The notes beneath the pieces are model-generated. The model ran no database searches. It was not told where the DNA came from and saw nothing but the letters and a program-made list of their open reading frames with translations. Shown here piece by piece: positions 50,800 to 59,563 of a stretch of 64,000 nt of DNA. The first letter of the stretch is position 1, and each line of letters starts with the position of its first letter. Location: positions 686,228 to 750,227 of the forward strand of contig CAJNDS010001813.1 in the NCBI GenBank assembly GCA_905221605.1, given 5' to 3'. The position numbers were made by a program, and so were the translations under genes. The DNA is from Symbiodinium natans. Taxonomy: Eukaryota; Sar; Dinophyceae; Suessiales; Symbiodiniaceae.

Positions 50800-52185
50800 A
50801 ATCATGGCAAGGAGCCCCATGCCATCCGCCACGATCTCGCCCACAGCGCAGACGTACCGCTTGCCGTGCGCCGCCACCTGCAACCCCTAAACCCCCAAAC
50901 CCCCGAAGCCCCAAACCCTAAACCCTAAACCCCTATATGAACCCCTCAACCCTAAACCCTAAACCCTAAACCCTAAACCCTAAACCCTAAACCCTAAACC
51001 CTAAACCCCCAAACCCTAAAACCCCAAACCCTAAACCCCCAAACCCCTAAACCCTAAACCCTAAACCCTAAACCTTTCGGACTGCCGGATGGGTATGCAC
51101 GTGGGAATGAGCGGCGTTCCGAGGCTCAGACTGATCAGTCGGTGGTGACTCCGGCCGAAAGAAAGCACTCCGGGAGTTGCGAGCTACTACCCTGAACCCG
51201 CTTAGGGTTTGGGGTTTAGGGTTTAAGGTTTAGGGTTTAGGGTTTAGGGTTTAGGGTTTAGGGTTTGGGGTTTCGGGTTTCGGGTTTCGGGTTCCTCGGG
51301 CCTGAGCCCTAAGCACCGGACCCTGAGAAAACGGGCGGCTCCCGACCTCTTTCTTGAAACTGCCCTCCGTCCCGGCGAAGACATCCAGGCTCTCAATGAC
51401 CTCTCAGTCTCGAAGGGGGTTTAGGGTTTAGGGTTTAGGGTCTAGGGTTTAGGGTTTAGGGTTTAGGGTTTAGGGTTTAGGGTTTAGGATTAGGGATTAG
51501 GTGGCTTTAAAGGGTGCAAACCCGAACCCTATTCCCTCCTGTATTTTGGGGAGCTGAGGGTGTTTCGGGTTTAGGGTGTAGGGCTCTGCGCCGTTTGGGG
51601 ATTGAAGCCCAAACAAACCCTAAGCAAAAGAATCCGAAGCCACCGAATATAGGGGCCTTAATGATCAGAATGGGGCTTTGTATTTTGTTGTTGTTGTTGT
51701 CTTTTTGTTGTGTGTGTGTGTGTTGTTGTTTTTTTTTTGGGGGGGGGGGGGTGATTTTGGTATTTGGGGGGGGGGGGGGGTGATTTTGGTATAATTATGG
51801 AGCGACCATAAGGAGGAAAGACGATCAATTATTCCGACCCCTGTGTTGCCCGAAGCTCTCCTCTTGCGCGCCTCGGATCTCATCGGCAAGCGCATCTGCA
51901 GATTGTTTCCCACCTGCGCTCGCGGGTTTAGGGTTTAGGGTTTAGGGTTTAGGGTTTAGGGTTTAGGGTTTAGGGTTTAGGGTTTTAGGGCTTAGGGTTT
52001 AGGGTTTAGGGTTTAGGGTTTAGGGTTTAGGGTTTAGGGTTTAGGGTTTAGGGTTTAGGGTTTAGGGTTTAGGGTTTAGGGGAGATGCCCCATGGAGCCT
52101 TTCTTAAGGAATAGCCTTCAAGCCAAACCATATTGAGCAAACCCTAAACCCTAAACCCTAAACCCTAAACCCTAAACCCTAAACC

Positions 52186-52259
<74 letters not shown>

Positions 52260-55231
52260 ACCCTGACCTGTAATGAAACCCTAAGCCCTCCCCCCTGAAC
52301 CCATTTCAGGCATTCAAGGCTACAAAGCGAAAGACCCTAAAACAACTGAAGCCCAAAACCCAAAACCCAAACATCCCGTAAAACTGCAAAAGCACCCTGA
52401 CTTTCCCACGTCACCTCGGGTCAAAAGGAAAATCCAGGGACTAAAGGAGGGACCCTTATAAGGGACCTTAGGGGTTACTTGGGGGGTGATTTAGGGGCTA
52501 CTTGGGTTGTATAGGGAGTACATGGGGCCACATATGGGGGTTTTATAGGGGGCTAAGAGCAAGGGTTCCCTCCTCATACCCCTTAAGAAAATGCCTTAGC
52601 TCCCTCCCCACCCCAAAAACCTTAACGTGTTAATCTCGGTGCCACTGGCGTAGCACAACGAGGCATCCTGGCTCCTTGTAAAATGGGGGGTTTACGAACA
52701 TAAGGGACCTCTAATCGAGTCCCCAAAAAAGTAGGCTTACCCAAGAACCCACGAGTAATCTAGGAGTAACAAGGCTGCCCCTTTTGTGTTCAAAAGGGGC
52801 TTTACGGGAACCTAAACACTAAGAAAGGGGAATAAGTTTAAGGGCCTACTCTGGGTCCTAGGATGGCTTTCGAGGTGCCCCTCAAACCCTAAACCCCAAC
52901 GCCCAGCCCAACCCAAAACCCACCCTAAACTACCCTAAACCATGCTGCACCCTAACGCCCCAAACCCTGAATCCCAAACCCCCAAATTAAACCACAAACC
53001 CCAAACCCAAACCCAAACCCAAACCCCAAACCCTAAACCCCTAAACCTTAAACCCCCCAAAACCCCAAACCCCAAGCCCTAAACCCTAAACCCCAAAACC
53101 CCAAACCCCAAACCCCAAACCCTAAACCCCAAACCCCAAACCCCAACCCCCAAACCCTAAACCCCAAACCCCAAGCCCCCAAACCCTAAACCCTAAACCC
53201 TAAACCCCAAACCCCAAACCCCAAACCCTAAACCCTAAACCCCACAACTCCAAACCCCAAAACCCCAAACCCCAAACCCCCAAACCCTAAACCCTAAACC
53301 CTAAACCCTAAACCCTAAACCCTAAACCCTAAACCCTAAACCCTAAACCCTAAACCCTAAACCCTAAACCCTAAACCCTAAACCCCAGGGCCTCCTTGAG
53401 TCGGTGCACGATGCCGCCCAGCGCCCCGGGAAAGCGCCGGGCCACGTCCAGGAGCGCGGCCGCGGGGATCCGGAGGATCTGGCGGCGGGAAGCAGAAGCG
53501 GGGGTTTAGGGTTTAGGGTTTAGGGTTTAGGGTTTAGGGTTTAGGGTTTAGGGTTTAGGGTTTAGGGTTTAGGGTTTGGGGCTTAGGGTTTAGGGTCTAG
53601 GGTTTAGAGCTGAGGGTTGAGGGTTGAGGGTTTAGGGTTTAGGGTTGAGGGTTCAGGGTTTAGGGTTTAGGGTTGGGGGTTGAGGGTTGAGGGTTTAGGG
53701 TTGAGGGTGAGGGCTTAGGTTTGAGGGCAAGGGTTCAGGCCCCTAAAACCAAACCCATTTAAGACTCGGAGTTCAGGATATCGGGGCCATTCTCAGTATG
53801 GCTCTACTTGTATTGTATGAAGTGTAACATGGCTTCGGGCTTTGGGTTTTACTTCCGATGACACCTGAGAACCCCACAGTCCAAGACGATGCCTATCAGC
53901 TCTGAAGATTTTTTGTTTGCCCGAAGCCCTGCACCCCAAACCCTTCGCCCCTGCACCCGAAACCCACATGAGCTGTGGCGAAACCCTTTGCACTTTGTTA
54001 AGGTTTAGGTAGGGTTTAGGGCTTAGGGTTTAGGGTTTAGGGCTTAGGGTTTAGGGTTAGGGGTTAGGGTTTAGGGTTTAGGGTCTATAGAAGCTGACGT
54101 GTGAACCTGAAGACGTGACAGCTGCAGCACCTCGGTGAAGGCCGTGGCCCTGACGCTGGCTGGCCGAGGCAGTGAAGACCCGACCTCAAGAAGAGCTTTA
54201 GGGTTTAGGGTTTAGGGTTTAGGGTCTAGGGTTTAGGGTTTAGGGTTTAGGGTTTTGGGTTTAAGGCTTAGGGTTGGGGTCTCGGGGTTTATTCAGACTT
54301 AGGGTCTTTGGGATGAGCGCTCTCCAACCAGCAGCTTTCCTGTTGCGGGGGTCTGGCTCAGGAAGCAGGTGCCCAGAGGTCCCAACGAAGAATTTGCGGC
54401 GCGCGCGCGCGCACCAGCCAGCGGGGGGAAGGGGGGGGGGGGGGCTGGGGGGCTGGGGGCCTGAACAAACTTAGGGCTTAGGGCTGCAGCCCCGAAACCT
54501 GAAGCGTAACAACACTTGGGGCGGCCCTGAATGGGTGCTTGTTGTAGCGGGCTTGATGCTTTCCCTGCGCTGCACGCGGAGCACAGTGCGCTCCGGCTGT
54601 TGCCCTTGTCTTACTCGCACTCTAGATGTCCGAACTCCCAACCCCTAAACCCTAAACCCTAAACCCCAAACCCTAAACCCCAAACCCCAAACCCCAAACC
54701 CCAAACCCTACCCCCTGAACCCTAAACCCTAATCCCTAACCCCCCGCCCCTGTACCCCAAACCCCAGACGAATCATCCCGCAAGAACCCTAGCCACGAAT
54801 CTTAAACCCGGTGAACCAACATGAGAGTCTGGTGCAGGGATTAGGTTTTTGGTTGCGACAAACCCCTAAGCCCTAACCCCCAAACCCTAAACCCCAAACC
54901 CTAAACCCCAAACCCTAAACGCCTAAACCCTGAACCCTAAACCCTAAGCCCAAACCCTAACCCTAAACCCAGCACCAGGTGCCAGAAACGGATGCCAAAG
55001 AGGCGCAAAGGAGTGCAGGCGCGCGTAGAACACAACTATGGAAGAATGAAGCTAATCCACAGGCCCTAAAGCCTAAAGCCTAAACCCTAAACCCTAAACC
55101 CTAAGCCCCGTAACCCCAAACCCCGTAACCCAACCTTAAGCTCGATGCCCTAAGCCCTGCTCGGTGGGGCGTGGGCCAAGGAGATGTCTCCGATGATGGC
55201 CGTCGCCCGGAGCTTTCCGATCACCACAGAA
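50800..55231 (-). CDS. Second cyclic-nucleotide-binding-domain gene, partial
   Basis: Minus-strand exons: 55156-55231 (VVIGKLRATAIIGDISL; GC donor), 54107-54184 (PRPASVRATAFTEVLQL), 53384-53478 (ILRIPAAALLDVARRFPG), then 51322-51400 (VIESLDVFAGTEGSF), 51074-51183 and 50800-50877 (GKRYVCAVGEIVADGM). The first three keep phase, as do the last three; the stretch between is unproven (a further island at about 51855-51905 reads NNLQMRLPMRSEARK). IIGDISL resembles the FGE cassette, RPASVRATAF the segment after it, and LLDVARRFP the C-terminal helix, so one CNBD half precedes the start of another. After 50800 the frame meets TGA, a stop unless a GA-type donor is used. The upstream part is cut off by the LTR element at 55279. 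Confidence 0.6.
52183..52263. repeat. CCCTCAA tandem array
   Basis: About eleven CCCTCAA heptamers directly following a CCCTAAA tract, showing an abrupt switch of repeat type. Confidence 0.85.
52444..52574. mobile_element. MITE-like element, family 5 (second copy)
   Basis: Begins AAGGAGGGACCCTTATAAGG and ends AAGGGTTCCCTCCT. The interior includes the GGGGCTACTTGGG words shared with family 4. No ORF is present. Confidence 0.5.
54566..54648 (-). repeat. Dispersed repeat, inverted copy of 36619-36698
   Basis: The minus strand here and the plus strand at 36619-36698 share GTTGGGAGTT(T/C)GGACATCT and the following words for about 75 bp with roughly ten differences. The 36.6-kb copy is cut by a MITE; this one is not. 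Confidence 0.7.
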
Positions 55232-55278
55232 CTGGGCAAGGTTGAAGGTCACTGTGCTGGGCAATTTAGGGTTTAGGG

Positions 55279-55557
55279 TACGGGGGGACAACCAAGGAAG
55301 GAAATCAACTCCCCTAATCGCCCTGAACTTATATTTCCCAGATCGAACCAAGAAACAACCAAGAACACGGATAAGAGCAACAAGGAAGGGGCACCCTTAC
55401 ACAAGTAGAGGGGCACTAACCCAACCCTCACTCCCAAACACGGACTTTTTTCTTTGGACGGGCTGGCCATCCTTGAGCCAAACATAGTTTACGGGTTCAT
55501 TAACCCTTTCAACTTCCAACACTAACTCCTTTCTACAATACCAATTGCAGCTCCGCA
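55279..55557 (-). repeat. 3' LTR of the second element family (inner edge predicted)
   Basis: The outer edge is fixed by comparison with 63828. The inner edge is predicted at the purine-rich minus-strand run GGACAGGGGGAG, after which the LTR would start TGCGGAGC. Ends would then be TG...TA, not the usual TG...CA. Confidence 0.55.
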
Positions 55558-55927
55558 CTCCCCCTGTCCTAGGATTTCCTAGGACACATTGGAGATGCAG
55601 GTCTTTTGGCCAAAAACTGCCATTAAGGCAGCAGCCAGCTGCTTGAAATGCAAGTTGTGGTTTAACGTCTTCCAGGACTGAATTATAGCACGTTGGCTAA
55701 CCTACCACCCATAGAGAATCTTTTCTCACCATGATCCTCTCATCACTGAAGACTCCTTGGCCTTCTTCACCACAAACCGTGGTCTTCGCTACGCGAAAAG
55801 CTACTTACTTCTACTATCAGGGATTTCCATACCCTTGATAGTAACCACAACATTGTCAGCACATTGGCTGTTCCAGCGCACCCGTCTCCAGAAAGAGAAA
55901 AACTATCCCTTCATCCATACCATCCAA
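55558..55927 (-). other. 3' untranslated region of the second element
   Basis: Unique sequence between the ORF3 stop and the predicted polypurine tract. A plus-strand ORF that starts here (55757-56032) runs into ORF3 in antisense and has no support. Confidence 0.45.
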
Positions 55928-58900
55928 TCACTTCTTTTTCCGATTGTTGGCAATCTTGAGGTGAAGTTGCAGCAGAATATACTCCAGGTCCGAAACTGTA
56001 AGAACAGGATCCTGTACGCCCCTTTGAATTGAGGATACCAATCCTTCTCTCTTTGCGTCCTCAATCGCCTGGCAAGATTGACCCAGCTCTTCATTCGCAG
56101 TGGCAGACCCTGGTGCATCCGCATCAGATGGACGATCCTTTTCTTCAGGATCTTGCACCATTACCACCTCTTCTTTTTTGGGACTCTGACTTTTCTCCCT
56201 CTTCTTTGTCTTTCCACCGACATTTGACTTTGTGCGCGTCTTCGAGGATTTTTCCACTGCAGAAGCCACCACATTGGATGTTGATCCACCCTTCTCAATG
56301 ATCGTCGGCATCTTCTTCGGCTTTGGAACCATGAGAGTGTAAGGATCTTCGATAGCTGCAGCTTTCCTCTTCTTTTTTACCTTTTTCTTCTCTTCTTCAA
56401 CGGCAACCTCCGTCTCCGAAGTCTCAACCACTCCTTTTTCGGCAGGAATATCCTTGCTGGACTCCCTTTCTAGGGATCTCTTTGTACCTCTTTTGGGATC
56501 CTTTTCCTCTCCCGAATTGGCTCGCTCATACCATATCCTCAGGTCATTGACCCATTCTTCCACCTCCGCGAGCGAAACCTCATACGACTTCACTACTTCG
56601 AGAAGTTCCAGCACGGACAACATTTCAGTGGTCCACGAAACCCATACTTGATCCATTTGGTCAGCATCTCCAGTGAACTTCAGGAGTTTGAACAATGGGT
56701 CCGCCTCTGCTCGAGCCAAATCTGGCTTGCCACCGGAGAGAAATGAAATCGCCTCCATCAACAGTTCCGTCATCTTGGTCTCTTCGTCATAAACCATAAA
56801 ATCCTCCTCATCATCATCGAACTGTTCAGGAGAGATCTCCTTTTCTCCACCATTTGCACCAGACTTTCTCCTTGGACCATCCCTTGGGGGCGTCCTTGGA
56901 GACCTTGGCCTCTGTTTTTTCAACGGAACACCATGCTCGAAGACACACCTGTCACCAAATCGACACTTCCCAGACCGAGCAAACTGGACGCACCTCACAC
57001 CAGTTGCATCATGCGAGAACTCACAATCCTTTCCAGCGAAACATTCTCTCCCTGCCACATAGTATTTGCACCAATATGAATGTAGCACCACATCATCTTC
57101 GGAATGGATGAATTTGCAGTCGTCACCGAATTTGCAGCGATCTTTCCCCCTGCCGAACCAATAGCAGAAACCCTTCTTCCTCTTCTCCAAGCGCTCTGCC
57201 TCATACCGGTCCATAGGGCGATTGTGCTCTACATGAACATTGCCATGTACCTGGGGACTGCTCCCTTCACCCGACGTGCTATCAGTATTTGGTGCTTGGA
57301 GTACAGCTGGAAAACCTGGCCTTGGTCCTACCACCTTCATGATCGGTTTTCCGCCAACTCCTGAGCCATGCTGAGACGATCCAAAAACATTGAACATCTT
57401 CATGAAGGCCTTTCTAGTGCCAATCTTCTGCACCCTTTTGATTGGACGTTTCATTGCTCCAACCTTGCATCCAGATGCGTTCAAACGACACAACCTCCTA
57501 TAACCAACTCTATGTCCCTTCTTCCAAAGAGCCATAAGAATTTTAGAGGCAGTAACATTCTCCACCTCTACCTTTTCCAATGGTCCCTCACTTCCCGGAA
57601 CAAACCCATCCATATCTGAAGACCTTTCCATCTTTTTTGACACCACTTCGTCGAGGTAGTCTTCTGAGATCCAGGGTAAGTTCCCCTTAGAGGAAGGATT
57701 GTCATCATTGTTTGGTCCTTCACCAGGATACCCTTTTGTGCTGTCAAAGATCTTACCAGTAGTGCGGTCCTGCATAGAGAAATTCGAAGCCACGCGGGAG
57801 TACACTGACCACAAGAAAATCCTTGTGTCCGCCAGTCTTGATGACCCACTGGATGTCTCCTCTTCCGGAGAAACTTCTGGCGCTTTGCCATCCCCTCCAG
57901 TGTCACCACTTATCTCACCTCCAGCATCTTCAATGGGAATAAGGGATTCATTGTTCCCTTGATCAAGCACCGCACCCTCTGGTCCAAAAACTTCCAGCAC
58001 CGCTGTCGAAGGATCCACCTCTTCATCAGCATCGTCGTCCATCCTTCTCCAGAGAGCCTCCAATTGGTCCGCACAAGTCGCCGCTTGAAGGAACTCCATC
58101 AACCGAGCCCTCCCGCGCTGCCAGAGAAATTCCGAAACCATCACCGACCCTTGGGCTCCCAGATTCAGGAATGGGTGAACCATTTTGGCTACCCTCGCCA
58201 TAAGTTCAATATGAACTTCCATGCCTGGACTGCGGCTCCAATCGTAGGCAATTGCCTCCATAGCAGTTCCAAACTTGTCAGTATTCTTGAATTCCCCTTC
58301 CAGACCAGGAGACAACAAGGCACCCATCACTGAAAGAGGATAATTCCCCACCGCCGGCAAGCACGGGTTTTCATGGAACGAATGATGCAGGTCAGTATAA
58401 TGTCCTTGATCTCTCCTTTGAAAAAGGAGTGCTCCAGTCCCTAGCTGGGCATTCATTTCATCCACTTGAACCATTTCAGCACATATCCTCTGTGCCATGT
58501 ACGCCATTGCTGGCCAGACGGAACGATCGGTAAGACCGCGACGCATAACCCAATCAGTTGTTGGCGACTGAATCAGCGTCCTTGGATCATACACCAGAAC
58601 AACCATTGCACCGTCACCCATTGACTGATCAGCATCGTCCTCCAGTGCCAGGTTCTCATCCTGTTCGCTTGCACCCTCGGATGACATGCTAATAACCAAA
58701 TTTCGATCCGTCTTATTGGACCCTTTTTGGCAGTCTCTTTGCCCCACCGGCAACTTGCCAACTGCAACCTTCCAATAAATCCGAGTCAGAAGGCCTTTAA
58801 CCAGCAATTGCTGAAGGTCACTCCTCACCGGACCACCATCCAACATCTTCGCATCATCACCACGGAGGTCATTGCTCCCACCTTCTCCTTCTTTTTGGTC

Positions 58901-59563
58901 AGTCTCCTCGCCAGAAATCTGTACTGCTCCTTCCGGCGCCGTCTCCTGTCCAGCCACTTCTTGCCCAGGAAGAACTTGAGCGCTTTCAGAGACATTCACC
59001 TGTCCAGCAACACCTTGCCCAGGTAAAACCTCATCCGTGGAGCCCACCGCCAGCGAACCAACCATAACTGAACCATCCCTTGCTCTTTTTTGAGACCGTT
59101 CAGCTCGACGAGAAGGTTGTGGTAGCGAAAAAACTTGTGAAGTCACTTCTTGGCGGGTCTCCCCCCGCGACGCTTTGTCGCGCCCTTCGCCAAGGTGAAC
59201 CGATTTTTTCGGCCCGTCATTGGAGCCTGAAGAACCACTTTGCGGAACATTGCCACGATTCGCAGTTCTCTGTGAATCCCTTTCTTGCAAAAAGATTTCC
59301 TTCAGGCGTTGTACGGCATTGGTCTCCTCTTCGCTTGAATCGCTTGAGGAAGCGGCATACGAGACCAAAGCCTCCGCCTGTTCATCATCATCCACCACAT
59401 CTGCCCACGCTCTGCTGAACCGATACGACAACCCACCACGAGGCTTCAGTTCCAGTGGCTTCGGCTTTTCCACCACTTCCGCCGGTTGCACTCGTCGTTG
59501 TGACCGAGAGCGTGGCACCTGTCGCACCTGTTTTTTGTCCAGCAAGGGCCTTCCCCTTCTCAC
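55928..59563 (-). CDS. ORF3, triple CCCH zinc-finger protein of the LTR-type element
   Basis: Up to 1211 codons; the annotated first codon is GTG and no ATG lies between it and the upstream in-frame stop, so expression by frameshift from ORF2 or by splicing is likely. Acidic and low-complexity over the first ~400 residues. Around residues 795-880 are three CCCH fingers (CX9CX5CX3H, then two CX8CX5CX3H), a class that binds RNA. The C-terminal third is Lys/Glu-rich with VKKKRK, a possible nuclear signal, and ends IANNRKKK. No enzyme motif was found. It overlaps ORF2 by 176 bases in the +1 frame. Possible roles are a Gag-like RNA-binding function or a captured host gene. Confidence 0.7.
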   Translation of the reverse strand: MRRGRPLLDKKQVRQVPRSRSQRRVQPAEVVEKPKPLELKPRGGLSYRFSRAWADVVDDDEQAEALVSYAASSSDSSEEETNAVQRLKEIFLQERDSQRTANRGNVPQSGSSGSNDGPKKSVHLGEGRDKASRGETRQEVTSQVFSLPQPSRRAERSQKRARDGSVMVGSLAVGSTDEVLPGQGVAGQVNVSESAQVLPGQEVAGQETAPEGAVQISGEETDQKEGEGGSNDLRGDDAKMLDGGPVRSDLQQLLVKGLLTRIYWKVAVGKLPVGQRDCQKGSNKTDRNLVISMSSEGASEQDENLALEDDADQSMGDGAMVVLVYDPRTLIQSPTTDWVMRRGLTDRSVWPAMAYMAQRICAEMVQVDEMNAQLGTGALLFQRRDQGHYTDLHHSFHENPCLPAVGNYPLSVMGALLSPGLEGEFKNTDKFGTAMEAIAYDWSRSPGMEVHIELMARVAKMVHPFLNLGAQGSVMVSEFLWQRGRARLMEFLQAATCADQLEALWRRMDDDADEEVDPSTAVLEVFGPEGAVLDQGNNESLIPIEDAGGEISGDTGGDGKAPEVSPEEETSSGSSRLADTRIFLWSVYSRVASNFSMQDRTTGKIFDSTKGYPGEGPNNDDNPSSKGNLPWISEDYLDEVVSKKMERSSDMDGFVPGSEGPLEKVEVENVTASKILMALWKKGHRVGYRRLCRLNASGCKVGAMKRPIKRVQKIGTRKAFMKMFNVFGSSQHGSGVGGKPIMKVVGPRPGFPAVLQAPNTDSTSGEGSSPQVHGNVHVEHNRPMDRYEAERLEKRKKGFCYWFGRGKDRCKFGDDCKFIHSEDDVVLHSYWCKYYVAGRECFAGKDCEFSHDATGVRCVQFARSGKCRFGDRCVFEHGVPLKKQRPRSPRTPPRDGPRRKSGANGGEKEISPEQFDDDEEDFMVYDEETKMTELLMEAISFLSGGKPDLARAEADPLFKLLKFTGDADQMDQVWVSWTTEMLSVLELLEVVKSYEVSLAEVEEWVNDLRIWYERANSGEEKDPKRGTKRSLERESSKDIPAEKGVVETSETEVAVEEEKKKVKKKRKAAAIEDPYTLMVPKPKKMPTIIEKGGSTSNVVASAVEKSSKTRTKSNVGGKTKKREKSQSPKKEEVVMVQDPEEKDRPSDADAPGSATANEELGQSCQAIEDAKREGLVSSIQRGVQDPVLTVSDLEYILLQLHLKIANNRKKK

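Larger units (their letters stand above)
21778..55278. repeat. Telomere-like repeat mosaic, right block
   Basis: Tracts of TTTAGGG and CCCTAAA in both orientations fill much of this region. Long pure tracts include about 27366-27447, 31555-31679, 33404-33690, 35850-36025, 43530-43730, 43937-44110, 44396-44524, 48074-48315, 48678-48800, 50065-50195, 51925-52080 and 53285-53385. Unique islands between them are mostly 35-200 bp. Where exons can be called they contain no such tract, so the repeats appear confined to introns and intergenic DNA. Confidence 0.85.

Noticed and set aside
58160-58200. Possible spliced-leader RNA (word CCATTTTGGCT)
   Set aside because: Only a short match inside ORF3 coding sequence; the rest of the dinoflagellate spliced leader and its donor are absent.
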